Below the pieces are notes generated by a model that saw only the letters and a program-made list of their open reading frames with translations, did not search any database and had not been told where the DNA came from. Of a DNA stretch of 64,000 nucleotides, positions 50,928-59,517 are shown in pieces (within the stretch, counting starts at the first letter, position 1; every line of letters starts with the position of its first letter). The translations under genes were made by a program, and so were the position numbers. The stretch comes from Aeromonas taiwanensis (GTDB taxonomy: Bacteria; Pseudomonadota; Gammaproteobacteria; Enterobacterales; Aeromonadaceae), in assembly GCF_000820165.1 (NCBI RefSeq), contig NZ_CDDD01000059.1, positions 33,931 through 97,930 of the forward strand. The letters are read 5' to 3'.

Positions 50928-51401
50928 TTACTCTTCGTAGACGCTGACGTCGACCGCGTCCATGGAGTAGGAGGCGGTGGCCATCTCGTGGCTGGAGCTG
51001 ACCGTGCGCATCTTGCCCTTGACCCAGATGGCGTCCCAGAGGTCATCCACCGGCGCTCCCTTGGGGTAGCTCACGTAGATCACCTGGTTGGTGGGGGGCG
51101 GCGGCACGTGGATGCAGGCGCCGAAGTAGGGCACCAGCAGGAAGGCGGTGACCGTCTTGGCATCCCCTTCCAGGGGCACCACGAAGCCGGGGATGCGCAC
51201 CTCCTGCTGGTCGAGCTTCTTGTTGACGCCCCCCACAGGCTGGGGCACCGAGGCCAGGTTGCCGTCATGGCTCACCTGGGGCGGGGGCAGCAGCTTCTCC
51301 CCTTCCGGGATGAGCACATCCCAGTCGATGGTCTTGTAATCGGCTGCCATGGCGGGCAGTACCAGCAGGCTGGCCAGCAGCGCCACTATGTTCCACTTCA
51401 T
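50928..51401 (-). CDS. DUF3299-type periplasmic lipoprotein-like protein of the zinc locus
   Basis: From the ATG at 51401 it has 157 residues with a Sec signal ending LPAMAA. The mature part contains IDWDVLIPEGE near its start, IPGFVVPLEGD, FLLVPYFGACIHVPPPPTNQ and VWGxx-like IWVKGKMRTV, all DUF3299 hallmarks; the Cys-His pair in GACIHVPPP suggests metal binding. It is the last gene of a Zrg-like zinc cluster. The 208 bp before it hold tandem echoes of the permease 3' end. Confidence 0.83.
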   Translation of the reverse strand: MKWNIVALLASLLVLPAMAADYKTIDWDVLIPEGEKLLPPPQVSHDGNLASVPQPVGGVNKKLDQQEVRIPGFVVPLEGDAKTVTAFLLVPYFGACIHVPPPPTNQVIYVSYPKGAPVDDLWDAIWVKGKMRTVSSSHEMATASYSMDAVDVSVYEE

Positions 51402-51438
51402 TTTCTGTCCTTCTTTCTCTTGTCGGGTACGTCCAGGG

Positions 51439-51665
51439 TCAGACGCGGATGCGGATGCCATCGCGCGGGCTGTATCGCAGAGTGGACGCGGGCGGCAGTG
51501 CAGCCCCCGTCCATCGTGTCATCGTCATATCCGGATGCTCATGCCATCGCTCAGGCTGTAACGCAGAGTGGACGCGGGCGGCGGTCAGCCCCCGTCCATC
51601 GTGTCATGGTTATATCCGGATGCTCATGCCATCGCTCAGGCTGTAACGGTAGGCGCGGGCGGCGG
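51439..51665 (-). repeat. 85-86 bp tandem repeat echoing the permease 3' end
   Basis: Unit A (51458-51543), unit B (51544-51628) and a partial unit C starting at 51629, which is the true gene end. Each contains the same C-terminal coding block. On the minus strand unit B reads RYSLSDGMSIRI and stop, identical to the permease tail. The left-most copy, ending at 51439, reads RYSPRDGIRIRV and stop, a diverged version. The units share GCAGAGTGGACGCGGGCGGC and CCCCCGTCCATCGTGTCAT. Confidence 0.85.
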
Positions 51666-52863
51666 GGAGCAGGCCGATGACCATGCCCGCCAGCCAGACC
51701 AGCCCCAGCAGTTGCCATTCGTAGGCGCTCGGCAACCCCAGGCTCAGTTGCAGGCCATAGTGGCTGAGCAGCCAGGGGGTGGCAAGCCCCTGGCCGAGGT
51801 AGAGCACCGCCACCCCGACGGCCATCCCCACCGTGGTGAGTGCCATGGCCTCCAGCGCCAGCAGCAGGAAGAGGTGGCCAGGGCCTGCCCCCAGGGAACG
51901 CAGGATGGCGAGCTCGCGGCGCCGCTCGTTGAGGCCGGCGAGCAGGGTGGTCAGCATGCCGATGAGGCCCGCCACCACCACGAAGCCCGCGATGACCGAG
52001 AGCGCTGTCTCCGCCACGCTCATCAGCCCCCAGAGCTCCTGCAGGGCGGCCCCCGGCAGGATCGCCATCAGGGGCTCCTGCGGGTAGGTGTTGATGCCGC
52101 GTTGCAGCTGGAACGCCAATATCCGGTTGCTCAGGCCCACCATAAAGGCGGTGATGGTCTTGGGGGTCAGATCCTGCGCCAGCGCCTGCTCGGGGGTGAC
52201 GTTCTTGCTGTGGCGGCCGGTGTCCCAGCCGAGGTGAATAGCCTCTATCCCCGCCAGCGGCACATGGATGGTGCGATCGATGGGAGTGCCGGTCGGCGCC
52301 AGTATCCCCACCACCTTGAACGGCAGGTTGTCGTGCTGGCTGAATGAGGTGCTACCGGCGCCGTGGGCGATGACGATGGCTTGATCCAGCTTGTAGCCGA
52401 GCTTTTCGGCCACCTGGGCACCGAGCACCGCCTCGAACGGCGTGTCGAACGGCCGCCCCTCGCGCAGCAGCAGCGACTGCTGCTGGCCGTACTTCAGGTG
52501 GGTGAAGTAGTCCCCGTTGGTGCCGAGCACCCGGAACCCCTTGTGGGAGTCACCGAGGGAGAGGGGAATGGTCCAGGCGATGCCGGGCCTGGCCTTGATG
52601 GCCTGATAGGCCTCCCACCCCACGTTGTTGGTGGGGTTGCCGATGCGAAACACCGAGTAGAGCAGCAGGTTCACCTGACCGGAGCGGGCGCCGACGATGA
52701 GATCGGTGCCGGAGACGGTGTTGGCGAAGCTGTCGCGCGCCTGGCTGCGCACCCGCTCCACCCCGAGCAGCAGGGTGACGCTGATGGCGACCGCCAGCAG
52801 GGTGAGCCCGGCGGTGAGGCGGCGGGCCCAGAGGCTCTTGAGGGCGAGGGTCAGCATGCGCAC
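51610..52863 (-). CDS. FtsX/MacB-like ABC permease of the zinc locus
   Basis: A 417-residue permease with one N-terminal helix (SLWARRLTAGLTLLAVAISVTLLLGVER), a periplasmic domain of about 230 residues, and three helices in the C-terminal third. This is the FtsX/LolC-type topology. NERRRELAILRSLGAGPGHLF is the cytoplasmic coupling segment typical of the family. It lies next to a LolD-like ATPase and the His-rich DUF2796 protein, matching the Zrg zinc-uptake locus of Vibrio. The 3' end is repeated twice downstream. Confidence 0.88.
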   Translation of the reverse strand: MRMLTLALKSLWARRLTAGLTLLAVAISVTLLLGVERVRSQARDSFANTVSGTDLIVGARSGQVNLLLYSVFRIGNPTNNVGWEAYQAIKARPGIAWTIPLSLGDSHKGFRVLGTNGDYFTHLKYGQQQSLLLREGRPFDTPFEAVLGAQVAEKLGYKLDQAIVIAHGAGSTSFSQHDNLPFKVVGILAPTGTPIDRTIHVPLAGIEAIHLGWDTGRHSKNVTPEQALAQDLTPKTITAFMVGLSNRILAFQLQRGINTYPQEPLMAILPGAALQELWGLMSVAETALSVIAGFVVVAGLIGMLTTLLAGLNERRRELAILRSLGAGPGHLFLLLALEAMALTTVGMAVGVAVLYLGQGLATPWLLSHYGLQLSLGLPSAYEWQLLGLVWLAGMVIGLLPAARAYRYSLSDGMSIRI

Positions 52864-52912
52864 CTCCGCGGCGAGGCGTGGCGGGGGAAGGCGGACAAAC
52901 AGGTGCGGGTCA

Positions 52913-53599
52913 TCATGCGGCCCTCCGGTTGAGCTGTTGCAGGTTCTCCACCCGGGGGAAGAGCGGCTCCAGATAAGGGTCGTGGCTCACGAAGACCAGG
53001 GTCGAGCCCTGCCGGTCGCACTCCTCGAACAACAGCTTGATGAAGGCGGCCCGGTTGTCGGTGTCGAGGGCCGAGGTGGGTTCGTCGGCGATCACCAGCG
53101 GCGGCGAGCCGATGAGCGCACGGGCGGCGGCCACCCGCTGCTGCTGGCCGATGCTGAGGGCATGGACGGGGCGATGCAGCGCTTCGGCTGGCAATTGCAG
53201 TTCCCCCAGCAGGCGGCGGGCCTCCTGCTCCGGGCTCCCTTTCAGGCGAGCCCGCTTGGCGGGGGAGAAGGTGAGGGCAGCGGTCACGTTGTCCTGCACC
53301 GATAAAAACGGCAGCAGGTTGAACTGCTGGAAGATGTATCCCAGATTGGCCGCCCGGAACTGGTCGCGGGCACGGCCACAGAGCCGGGCCAGGGGCTGGC
53401 CCAGCACCTCCAGGGTGCCGTGGTCGGCGGTCTGGATCCCGGCCAGCAGGCCGAGCAGGGTGGACTTGCCACAGCCCGACGGCCCCTTGATGAAGACGCG
53501 CTCCCCCTCCTGGATACGAAGGGCGGGCAGATCGAGGACAGCCTCGTGACCCGGCCAGGCAAAGGCCAGCTCGCGGATCTCAACCACGGCATTGTTCAT
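52913..53599 (-). CDS. ABC transporter ATP-binding protein of the zinc locus
   Basis: A 228-residue LolD/MacB-type ATPase. Walker A is GPSGCGKSTLLG near residue 40, the Q-loop follows in IFQQFNLLPF, the signature is LSIGQQQRVA, and Walker B is PLVIADEPTSALD, followed by the His switch in FVSHD. It pairs with the adjacent permease. Together with DUF2796 and DUF3299 proteins it forms a Zrg-like module. Confidence 0.93.
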   Translation of the reverse strand: MNNAVVEIRELAFAWPGHEAVLDLPALRIQEGERVFIKGPSGCGKSTLLGLLAGIQTADHGTLEVLGQPLARLCGRARDQFRAANLGYIFQQFNLLPFLSVQDNVTAALTFSPAKRARLKGSPEQEARRLLGELQLPAEALHRPVHALSIGQQQRVAAARALIGSPPLVIADEPTSALDTDNRAAFIKLLFEECDRQGSTLVFVSHDPYLEPLFPRVENLQQLNRRAA

Positions 53600-53603
53600 G
53601 GCG

Positions 53604-54206
53604 TTACCAGCTCAGCTTGTTGGCGGACGGGGTGAGCTCGGCCGCAGTCTGGCCGGTGGGCAGTATGCCCTGCACGCTCAGCTTCTCCAGGCTCGGGTAG
53701 CGGCCAAACAGGGTGGCTTCCAGGCCGGTCAGCTTGGCCGGGGTCTCGCAGGTGTAGGTATACATGGCCCCGAGATCGGCATGACCGGCGTCATCATGAT
53801 GGTGGTCATCGTGATCGCTGGCAGCCTTGTCATGGTCATGGTCATGGTCATGGTCATGGTCATGGTCATGGTCATGGTCGTGATCTTCCTTGGGGACATT
53901 GAGCTCCTGTTGGGTCAGGGTGCAGCCGGCGGCCGGGTCGAGGCGAAAGAGGGCGTCGGGCTGCTTGAGCAGGGTCATGGCCTCGGCATAGCGGGCCTTC
54001 TCCTCGTCGCTCCTGGCGGCGTGTTCGAAACCCACCAGGTCGGCGGCGGGGGCCTGCAACTCGACCATCAGCTGCTTGCCGTCGAGCACCAGATTGAGGT
54101 GGCCGTGGCCGTGCTCGTGGGCACCGTGGCCGTGACTGTCGTGTTCATCGTGGTTAGCCTGGGCGCTAAAAGCGGCAGCGGCCAGCAACAGGGTGACTGC
54201 TTTCAT
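53604..54206 (-). CDS. His-rich DUF2796/ZrgA-family periplasmic zinc protein
   Basis: From the ATG at 54206 it has 200 residues. A signal ends SAQA and is followed at once by a His cluster (HDEHDSHGHGAHEHGHGH). A second His/Asp run, alternating His-Asp about ten times near residues 108-130, is encoded by eight CATGGT repeats on the plus strand. Single Cys residues occur in AGCTLT and YTCET. ZrgA-type proteins capture zinc in the periplasm. It is followed closely by the ATPase and permease genes. Confidence 0.88.
   Translation of the reverse strand: MKAVTLLLAAAAFSAQANHDEHDSHGHGAHEHGHGHLNLVLDGKQLMVELQAPAADLVGFEHAARSDEEKARYAEAMTLLKQPDALFRLDPAAGCTLTQQELNVPKEDHDHDHDHDHDHDHDHDHDKAASDHDDHHHDDAGHADLGAMYTYTCETPAKLTGLEATLFGRYPSLEKLSVQGILPTGQTAAELTPSANKLSW
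53831..53878. repeat. Hexanucleotide tandem repeat (CATGGT)8
   Basis: Eight perfect copies of CATGGT inside the DUF2796 gene. Each unit encodes one His-Asp pair, so slippage changes the metal-binding run without breaking frame. Confidence 0.97.
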
Positions 54207-54240
54207 CGTTAATCCTTTGAAAAAATTGGAAGAAATAGAT

Positions 54241-54531
54241 TTAACCGGAGAAGGGATGAAGCAGTGGCGGGGCACGAATGCGGCAGCGGGTCGACGGGGT
54301 GGACGCTATGGCGGGCAGACGCGCATCGGCGGGCAGGCCGGCGGTAATCTGCAAAAACGGGGCGGGCAGGGTCGGGGTCAGCGCCAGCTTGCCATCCAGA
54401 TGCAGGGCGCAGAGGATGCAGGCGTGGCTGTGACCGGGCAGGTCGGCTTCGAGCGGATGCTGCGCCAGCGCCGGTTGCAACCACAACCAGCCCAGCAGCA
54501 ACAACCAGATCTTCAGCTTGGTACGACCCAT
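54241..54531 (-). CDS. Small exported His/Cys protein, candidate zinc chaperone
   Basis: A 96-residue protein with a signal ending PALA and the metal-site-like motif HPLEADLPGHSHACILCALH soon after. The rest is Pro/Leu-rich. Short proteins of this kind sit in Zrg-like zinc loci and are sometimes named ABC-type zinc uptake chaperones. The position between ytfJ and the ZrgA-like gene supports this. The metal role is inferred from context and the Cys-x2-Cys/His cluster only. Confidence 0.65.
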   Translation of the reverse strand: MGRTKLKIWLLLLGWLWLQPALAQHPLEADLPGHSHACILCALHLDGKLALTPTLPAPFLQITAGLPADARLPAIASTPSTRCRIRAPPLLHPFSG

Positions 54532-54542
54532 AGACCCCTATG

Positions 54543-54570
54543 AAAGGGGCGCCATCAGCGCCCCTCTTCT
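54543..54570 (-). terminator. Hairpin after ytfJ
   Basis: GGGGCGC and GCGCCCC arms around a 5-base loop; the minus strand continues CCTTTC. It is a weak terminator or attenuator inside the zinc cluster. Confidence 0.45.
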
Positions 54571-54575
54571 CTGAC

Positions 54576-55118
54576 TCAAATGTGGGACTGAATGAGCCCC
54601 ATCACCTTGGTTATCTCGGTGGCATCGAGCTGGCCATCTTTGGCAAACAGCACCTTGCCCTCTTTATCCAGCAGTATGATGGCCGAACTCTCCGGCGCGA
54701 GATCCCAGGCGTTGCGGGCCATGCCCTTGGCATCCAGCACCATGGAGGACCAGGGGAACTCCTTCTTGCTGTCCTCGGCGCTGCTCTTCACAAAGCCGGA
54801 CGTGCCCCAGATGGCATCATTGCTGTTGATGATGGTCACGGTCTGGTACTTGTCGTGGGGCAGCTTGGCCGCCTTGATCGCCTCGATCATGGGGGCGTTC
54901 AGCTCCTTGGCGCTGGAGCGACCCGCGATGTGCTGGATCAGGAAGACCTTGCCGTTCAACACCTTGCTCTGCCAGGGTTGATAGCCGATCTCTTTCTCTT
55001 TGAGCACCAGCTCCCCGCTGTCGCTGATATTGACCAGCGGCACCTGGGCCGACTCCTTGAAGTTGTGAGCCATGGCCAGGGTTGGCAGCAGCGCCAGAGT
55101 AAGCACGAGATGTTTCAT
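54576..55118 (-). CDS. ytfJ: YtfJ-family periplasmic protein
   Basis: A 180-residue exported protein with a thioredoxin-like fold but no CxxC pair. A signal ends LAMAH. It is followed by VPLVNISDSGELVL and GKVFLIQHIAGRSSAKELN, with SSAIILLDKEGKVLFAKDG near the C-terminus, all YtfJ hallmarks. The biochemical role is unsettled. Here it heads the zinc cluster behind a Zur-like box, which suggests zinc-regulated expression. Confidence 0.9.
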   Translation of the reverse strand: MKHLVLTLALLPTLAMAHNFKESAQVPLVNISDSGELVLKEKEIGYQPWQSKVLNGKVFLIQHIAGRSSAKELNAPMIEAIKAAKLPHDKYQTVTIINSNDAIWGTSGFVKSSAEDSKKEFPWSSMVLDAKGMARNAWDLAPESSAIILLDKEGKVLFAKDGQLDATEITKVMGLIQSHI

Positions 55119-55134
55119 CCGTATGACACTCCTT

Positions 55135-55152
55135 TGTGATGTTATAACGATT
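55135..55152. promoter_or_regulatory. Zur-like box upstream of ytfJ-zinc locus
   Basis: ATGTTATAAC at 55139-55148 matches the core of gammaproteobacterial Zur boxes (GAAATGTTATAACATTTC type). It lies 21 bp upstream of the first gene of the zinc cluster. The outer arms match poorly. Confidence 0.5.
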
Positions 55153-55322
55153 TTTGGATCGAGGGAATGGGACCCTGGACATCCTAAACTGATCGGATCT
55201 GTTTAAAAAGTGTTAAATCTTCGAGGGTGGGGTGGTGGCTGTGCCAGTGATTTTTCCCACCCCCGAAGGAGGGCGGCAAGGATGGCACGATGCCGGTGAA
55301 AATCAAATATTGATGGCGGTGT

Positions 55323-56201
55323 TCAGTAGAGGGGTTCACTCACCAGGGGGATCTGGGCCATGGTCATCTGCTGGGCCAACAGGGAGGAGCCGGTCAGCAG
55401 CACGTGGCGCTGGTTGCCGATCACCAGGGTATCCCCTTGCAGGCCGCTGTCCGCCGTGATGGCGAGCCAGGCCGGCGAGACGCTTCCGATGCTGATGTTC
55501 GGGTAGATGATGCTGAGACTGTATTGCGGCGCGAGCTCGGCCAGGAGGCTGGCCATCAGCAGCGCCTTCTCGTCGCTGTCGGCCTTGTTAGCCTGCAAGG
55601 CTTGCAAGGGCGGCGCGAAGTGGTCCATCTGCTCGGGTGGGGTGGGGATGCCGCTCAGCCACTCCTGCACCAGGGCGACGCTGGTGGCGAGGTCCTTGGC
55701 CAGAAACTGCCGGGCCAGGGGTTTGAGATCCCCCTTGAACTGGTAGAACAGCTGGGAATAGTTGGGACGCACGCAGGGCAGTTTCTGGTTGGCCGGGTGG
55801 ATGCAGGGCTGGACGCGCATCTGGTAGAAGGCATCCTCCTGATATTGCCGGTAGGCCTGCCAGAACTGGATGGATTCGAAGCTGCTGTCGTGCAGGGTGA
55901 ATGCCTGCTCCAGGTTGCGGAACTTGGTCGCCGTCTCGGGGCTGTGCTCGTTGATCTGGTTGATGCTGTTGTAGAGGCGGGGGCTGATGTAGGAGTAGAG
56001 CGTCTCCAGCGGGAAGTTGAGGGCGGTATCGAGTTGCGTCATCTCGTGGCGGCTGGCGGAGAAGACGCGCTCATCCTTGGTCAGTTGCAGGTGCTTGCGC
56101 TGCCCGTCGGCGGATTGCCACTGCCAGCTCAGATTGATCTCGTTGGCCCCCGCAGTGGAACCGAGAAGCAGGCTCCACAGCAGCCCTAATGCCAGTTTCA
56201 T
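55323..56201 (-). CDS. Exported protein of unknown function
   Basis: A 292-residue protein with a Sec signal ending STAGA (ATG at 56201). The mature part is soluble and acidic. It has FSASRHEMTQLDTALNFPLETLYSYI, two Cys in QPCIHPANQKLPCVRPNYS that could form a disulfide, and a C-terminal region rich in Ser/Ile (SLSIIYPNISIGS). I do not recognise a family. It is divergent from the small exported protein at 56341, sharing a 139 bp AT-rich promoter region. Confidence 0.7.
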   Translation of the reverse strand: MKLALGLLWSLLLGSTAGANEINLSWQWQSADGQRKHLQLTKDERVFSASRHEMTQLDTALNFPLETLYSYISPRLYNSINQINEHSPETATKFRNLEQAFTLHDSSFESIQFWQAYRQYQEDAFYQMRVQPCIHPANQKLPCVRPNYSQLFYQFKGDLKPLARQFLAKDLATSVALVQEWLSGIPTPPEQMDHFAPPLQALQANKADSDEKALLMASLLAELAPQYSLSIIYPNISIGSVSPAWLAITADSGLQGDTLVIGNQRHVLLTGSSLLAQQMTMAQIPLVSEPLY

Positions 56202-56340
56202 GGTGTGCGTCCAGCCAGGGTCGATAATAAACAACTAGGTGAGTGACCGGCATTTGGATTGGTCTGGTGATGGGAATATTGGTAATAGTCTGATTTGGTT
56301 TTAAATTTAATTTGGGAAATAAGTCATGCAGGAAATGATC

Positions 56341-56676
56341 ATGAAGCTGGTTCCAGTGCTTCTGCTGGTGTTGGGAACGTCGTCGGCACAGGCGGGGCAG
56401 GTCATCGTCAATCAGGGGCTCTCCAGTGCGGACACCTTCGCGCTGCGGGATAAACTGGCGCGGGAGCATGAGTGGCAGGAGTGGCTGCGCTTCCAGCAGG
56501 CCGTCAAGTGGCTGGAGGTGCTGCCGGTCAATTGCGAGGTGGTGGGGGGCGCCGGGCAGGAGTACCGCTGTGGTGACGACTATTACCGCCCCTATCGGCA
56601 AAACGGGCGCGACCTCTACATTCAGGGGGATCCTCCCGGTCCGTCCCCGCAACGACCAATAAAAAAGGCGCCCTGA
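56341..56676 (+). CDS. Small exported protein of unknown function
   Basis: A 111-residue protein with a signal ending SAQAG. The mature part holds two Cys (NCEVVGGAGQEYRC) that may pair and the ending YYRPYRQNGRDLYIQGDPPG. AGGA precedes the ATG at 56341; alternative ATGs lie 6 and 15 bases upstream. No family recognised. It is divergent from the unknown gene at 55323-56201. Confidence 0.65.
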   Translation: MKLVPVLLLVLGTSSAQAGQVIVNQGLSSADTFALRDKLAREHEWQEWLRFQQAVKWLEVLPVNCEVVGGAGQEYRCGDDYYRPYRQNGRDLYIQGDPPGPSPQRPIKKAP

Positions 56677-56692
56677 GGCGCCTTTTTCACGA
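56657..56692. terminator. Bidirectional terminator between the small exported protein gene and ppa
   Basis: AAAAAAGGCGCC, CTGA and GGCGCCTTTTT serve both converging genes. Confidence 0.85.
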
Positions 56693-56701
56693 AGGATAAG
56701 C

Positions 56702-57232
56702 TTATTTGGCAGCGTAACGCTCGGCAGAGGTCTTGATCTCTGCTTCGGCAGCGGCCTTGTCGCCCCAGCCTTCGACCTTGACCCACTTGCCCGCTTCCAG
56801 CTCTTTGTAGCGCTCGAAGAAGTGCTGGATCTGGGCTTTCAGCAGCTCGGGCAGATCGTTCACATCCTGGATGTGATCGTACTGCTTGGTCAGCTTGGAG
56901 TGCGGCACGGCCACGATCTTGGCGTCTTCGCCAGATTCGTCGGTCATCTTCAGCACGCCGACCGGGCGGCAGCGAATGACGGAGCCGGCCAGCAGCGGGT
57001 AGGGAGTCGGAACCAGCACGTCGACCGGATCCCCGTCCAGGGACAGGGTGGCGTTCACATAACCGTAGTTGCACGGGTAGAACATCGGGGTGGACATGAA
57101 GCGGTCAACGAAGATGGCGCCGCTGTCCTTGTCGACTTCGTATTTGATCGGGTCGGCGTTCTGCGGGATTTCGATGATGACGTAGATGTCGTCAGGCAGG
57201 CTCTTGCCGGCCGGTACCAGGTTCAGGCTCAT
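56702..57232 (-). CDS. ppa: Inorganic pyrophosphatase (family I)
   Basis: Hydrolyses pyrophosphate to phosphate. From the ATG at 57232 it has 176 residues starting [20 protein letters not shown], as in E. coli Ppa. Active-site elements seen are [22 protein letters not shown] and the metal-binding [10 protein letters not shown]. The nine extra residues of the longer frame are not conserved. It is divergent from mpl. Confidence 0.97.
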   Translation of the reverse strand: MSLNLVPAGKSLPDDIYVIIEIPQNADPIKYEVDKDSGAIFVDRFMSTPMFYPCNYGYVNATLSLDGDPVDVLVPTPYPLLAGSVIRCRPVGVLKMTDESGEDAKIVAVPHSKLTKQYDHIQDVNDLPELLKAQIQHFFERYKELEAGKWVKVEGWGDKAAAEAEIKTSAERYAAK

Positions 57233-57466
57233 GACGTTTCCTTTGAGTGTTGGAGTCAAGTTTGCAGGCCGACATTATAGCGATGTCCCGTGAAATGACC
57301 ATATTTCGAGGGCAGGGAGCCGGGGGCAGGGATGCCATCTCTCCCGGCATTGTCCGATTTCTGTCGTCTTGCCATGGCCGACTCTCCTCTCGCCATGGTC
57401 GCGGCTTGTGCCATCAGGTCAACAGATCCTAGAATGCGCACTCCCTTTACTGGAAAAGGCAGTGGT

Positions 57467-58834
57467 ATGCACATTCACATTCTCGGGATCTGCGGCACCT
57501 TCATGGGTGGTCTGGCGGTGTTGGCAAAGCAGCTTGGCTATCGGGTCACCGGCTCGGACGCCAACGTCTACCCCCCCATGAGCACCCAGCTCGAGCAGCA
57601 GGGCATCGAACTGACCGAAGGGTATGATCCCTCCCAGCTCGACCCGGCCCCGGATCTGGTGGTCATCGGCAATGCTATGAGCCGTGGCAACCCCTGCGTG
57701 GAGTATGTGCTGGATCGCAACCTGCCCTATATCTCCGGCCCCCAGTGGCTGCTGGAGCACGTGCTGCAGGATCGCTGGGTGCTGGCCGTGGCGGGCACCC
57801 ATGGCAAGACCACCACCGCCAGCATGCTGGCCTGGGTGCTGGAGTACGCCAAGCTCGAACCCGGTTTCCTCATCGGCGGCGTACCGGGCAACTTCCCGGT
57901 CTCCGCGCGCCTGGGCTCTGCGCCCTTCTTCGTCATCGAGGCGGACGAGTACGACTGCGCCTTCTTCGACAAGCGCTCCAAGTTCGTCCACTACCATCCG
58001 CGCACCCTGGTAATGAACAACCTGGAGTTCGACCACGCGGACATCTTCCCGGATCTCGCCGCCATCCAGCGCCAGTTCCATCACCTGATGCGCACCGTGC
58101 CGAGCAACGGCCGGGTGCTGTTCCCCCAGGCAGATGACAACCTCACCACCGTGCGGGAGATGGGCTGCTGGAGCGAAGTGGAGCTGGTGGGTCAGGACGA
58201 CGCCAAGTGGAAGGCGGTCAAGCTGGCCGACGACGGCTCCGCCTTCGAGGTGTGGCTGGATGGCGAGAAGCAGGGGGAGGTGCGCTGGGAGTGCATCGGC
58301 GAGCACAACGTCAACAACGGCCTGATGGCCATCGCCGCCGCACGTCATGCGGGCGTCATGGTGGAGCACGGCATTGCGGCCCTGTGCCGGTTCAAGTCCC
58401 CCAAGCGGAGGATGGAACTCAAGGGCGAGGTCGCGGGTGTCAGCGTCTATGACGACTTCGCGCACCACCCCACCGCCATCGAGACCACCCTCGGCGGCCT
58501 GCGCGCCAAGGTAGGCAAGGCCCGCATCCTGGCGGTGCTGGAGCCGCGTTCCAACACCATGAAGCTGGGGGTGCACAAGGAGGAGCTGGCGGGCTGCTTC
58601 GAGGGTGCCGACGAGGTGCTCTTCTTCCAGCCGCCCAACATCGGCTGGGATCTCGGCGAGGTGACCGCCCACATGCGCCGTCCGGCCCGGGTCTTCGACG
58701 AGCTGGATGGGCTGATTGACACCCTGGTGGCCGAGAGCCGCGCGGGGGATCATATTCTGATCATGAGCAACGGCGGCTTCGGCGGCATCCATGGCAAGCT
58801 GATCGCCCGCCTCCAGGAACGGCAAGAGGCATGA
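57467..58834 (+). CDS. mpl: Mpl, UDP-MurNAc:tripeptide ligase (peptidoglycan recycling)
   Basis: Joins L-Ala-D-Glu-mDAP to UDP-MurNAc. The ATG at 57467 gives 455 residues beginning [20 protein letters not shown]. The ATP loop [12 protein letters not shown] lies near residue 108. [20 protein letters not shown] and [12 protein letters not shown] are Mur-ligase hallmarks. The longer frame to 57332 is not conserved. The ubiX start overlaps the stop by 4 bp. Confidence 0.95.
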   Translation: MHIHILGICGTFMGGLAVLAKQLGYRVTGSDANVYPPMSTQLEQQGIELTEGYDPSQLDPAPDLVVIGNAMSRGNPCVEYVLDRNLPYISGPQWLLEHVLQDRWVLAVAGTHGKTTTASMLAWVLEYAKLEPGFLIGGVPGNFPVSARLGSAPFFVIEADEYDCAFFDKRSKFVHYHPRTLVMNNLEFDHADIFPDLAAIQRQFHHLMRTVPSNGRVLFPQADDNLTTVREMGCWSEVELVGQDDAKWKAVKLADDGSAFEVWLDGEKQGEVRWECIGEHNVNNGLMAIAAARHAGVMVEHGIAALCRFKSPKRRMELKGEVAGVSVYDDFAHHPTAIETTLGGLRAKVGKARILAVLEPRSNTMKLGVHKEELAGCFEGADEVLFFQPPNIGWDLGEVTAHMRRPARVFDELDGLIDTLVAESRAGDHILIMSNGGFGGIHGKLIARLQERQEA

Positions 58835-59445
58835 TGAACAAGGCCATTACCCTGGCGCTGACCGGCGCCTCCGGCGCTCCCTATGCCCTGCGCCTGCTGG
58901 AGTGTCTGGTGCAGGCGGACTACAAGGTCTACCTGCTCGCCTCCTCCGCCGCCCGCGTGGTGCTCAAGACCGAGCAGCAGCAGGATTGGCCGGGCGGTCC
59001 CAAGGAATTGTCTGCCTATCTCTGTCGTCAATACGGCGCCAAGGAGGGGCAGATAGTGGCCTGCGGATCGGCGGAGTGGTTCTCACCGGTCGCTTCTGGC
59101 TCGGCAGCGCCAAAACAGATGGTGGTCTGTCCCTGCTCCATGGGCACTGTCTCGGCGATCGCCAGCGGCGCCTCGGACAACCTGCTGGAGCGGGCGGCGG
59201 ACGTGGTGATCAAGGAGCGCGGCCAGCTCATCCTGGTGCCCCGCGAGAGCCCCTTCTCGGCGATCCACCTGGAAAACATGCTCAAGCTCGCCCGTCTTGG
59301 AGTGACCATCATGCCTGCGGCGCCCGGCTTCTATCACGAGCCGAAGCGCATCGAGGATCTGGTGGACTTCATGGTGGCGCGGATCCTGGATCACCTCGGG
59401 ATCGCCCACGAGCTGACCCACCGCTGGGGCTATGCCCAGCCCTGA
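58831..59445 (+). CDS. ubiX: Flavin prenyltransferase UbiX
   Basis: Makes the prenylated FMN cofactor used by UbiD in ubiquinone synthesis. The 204 residues include the FMN-binding [46 protein letters not shown], and [19 protein letters not shown], with PAAPGFY near the C-terminus. It overlaps mpl as ATGA. A shared hairpin separates it from the converging litR. Confidence 0.95.
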   Translation: MMNKAITLALTGASGAPYALRLLECLVQADYKVYLLASSAARVVLKTEQQQDWPGGPKELSAYLCRQYGAKEGQIVACGSAEWFSPVASGSAAPKQMVVCPCSMGTVSAIASGASDNLLERAADVVIKERGQLILVPRESPFSAIHLENMLKLARLGVTIMPAAPGFYHEPKRIEDLVDFMVARILDHLGIAHELTHRWGYAQP

Positions 59446-59466
59446 TAGGGCGCGAGGCGGATAAAA

Positions 59467-59513
59467 AGAAGCGGCGCCGACCTGCGAAGGTCGGCGCCGC
59501 TTCTGTTTGGGGG
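59467..59513. terminator. Bidirectional terminator between ubiX and litR
   Basis: GAAGCGGCGCCGACCT and AGGTCGGCGCCGCTTC form a 16-bp perfect stem with a GCGA loop. Confidence 0.9.
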
Positions 59514-59517
59514 AACA

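Noticed and set aside
53604..54206. CRISPR-like repeat in the zinc protein gene
   Set aside because: The repeat is a 6-base coding tandem without spacers.
57435..57466. Possible mpl start echo (ATGCGCACTCCC)
   Set aside because: About 13 of 20 bases match with no protein-level continuation; not above what chance could give.
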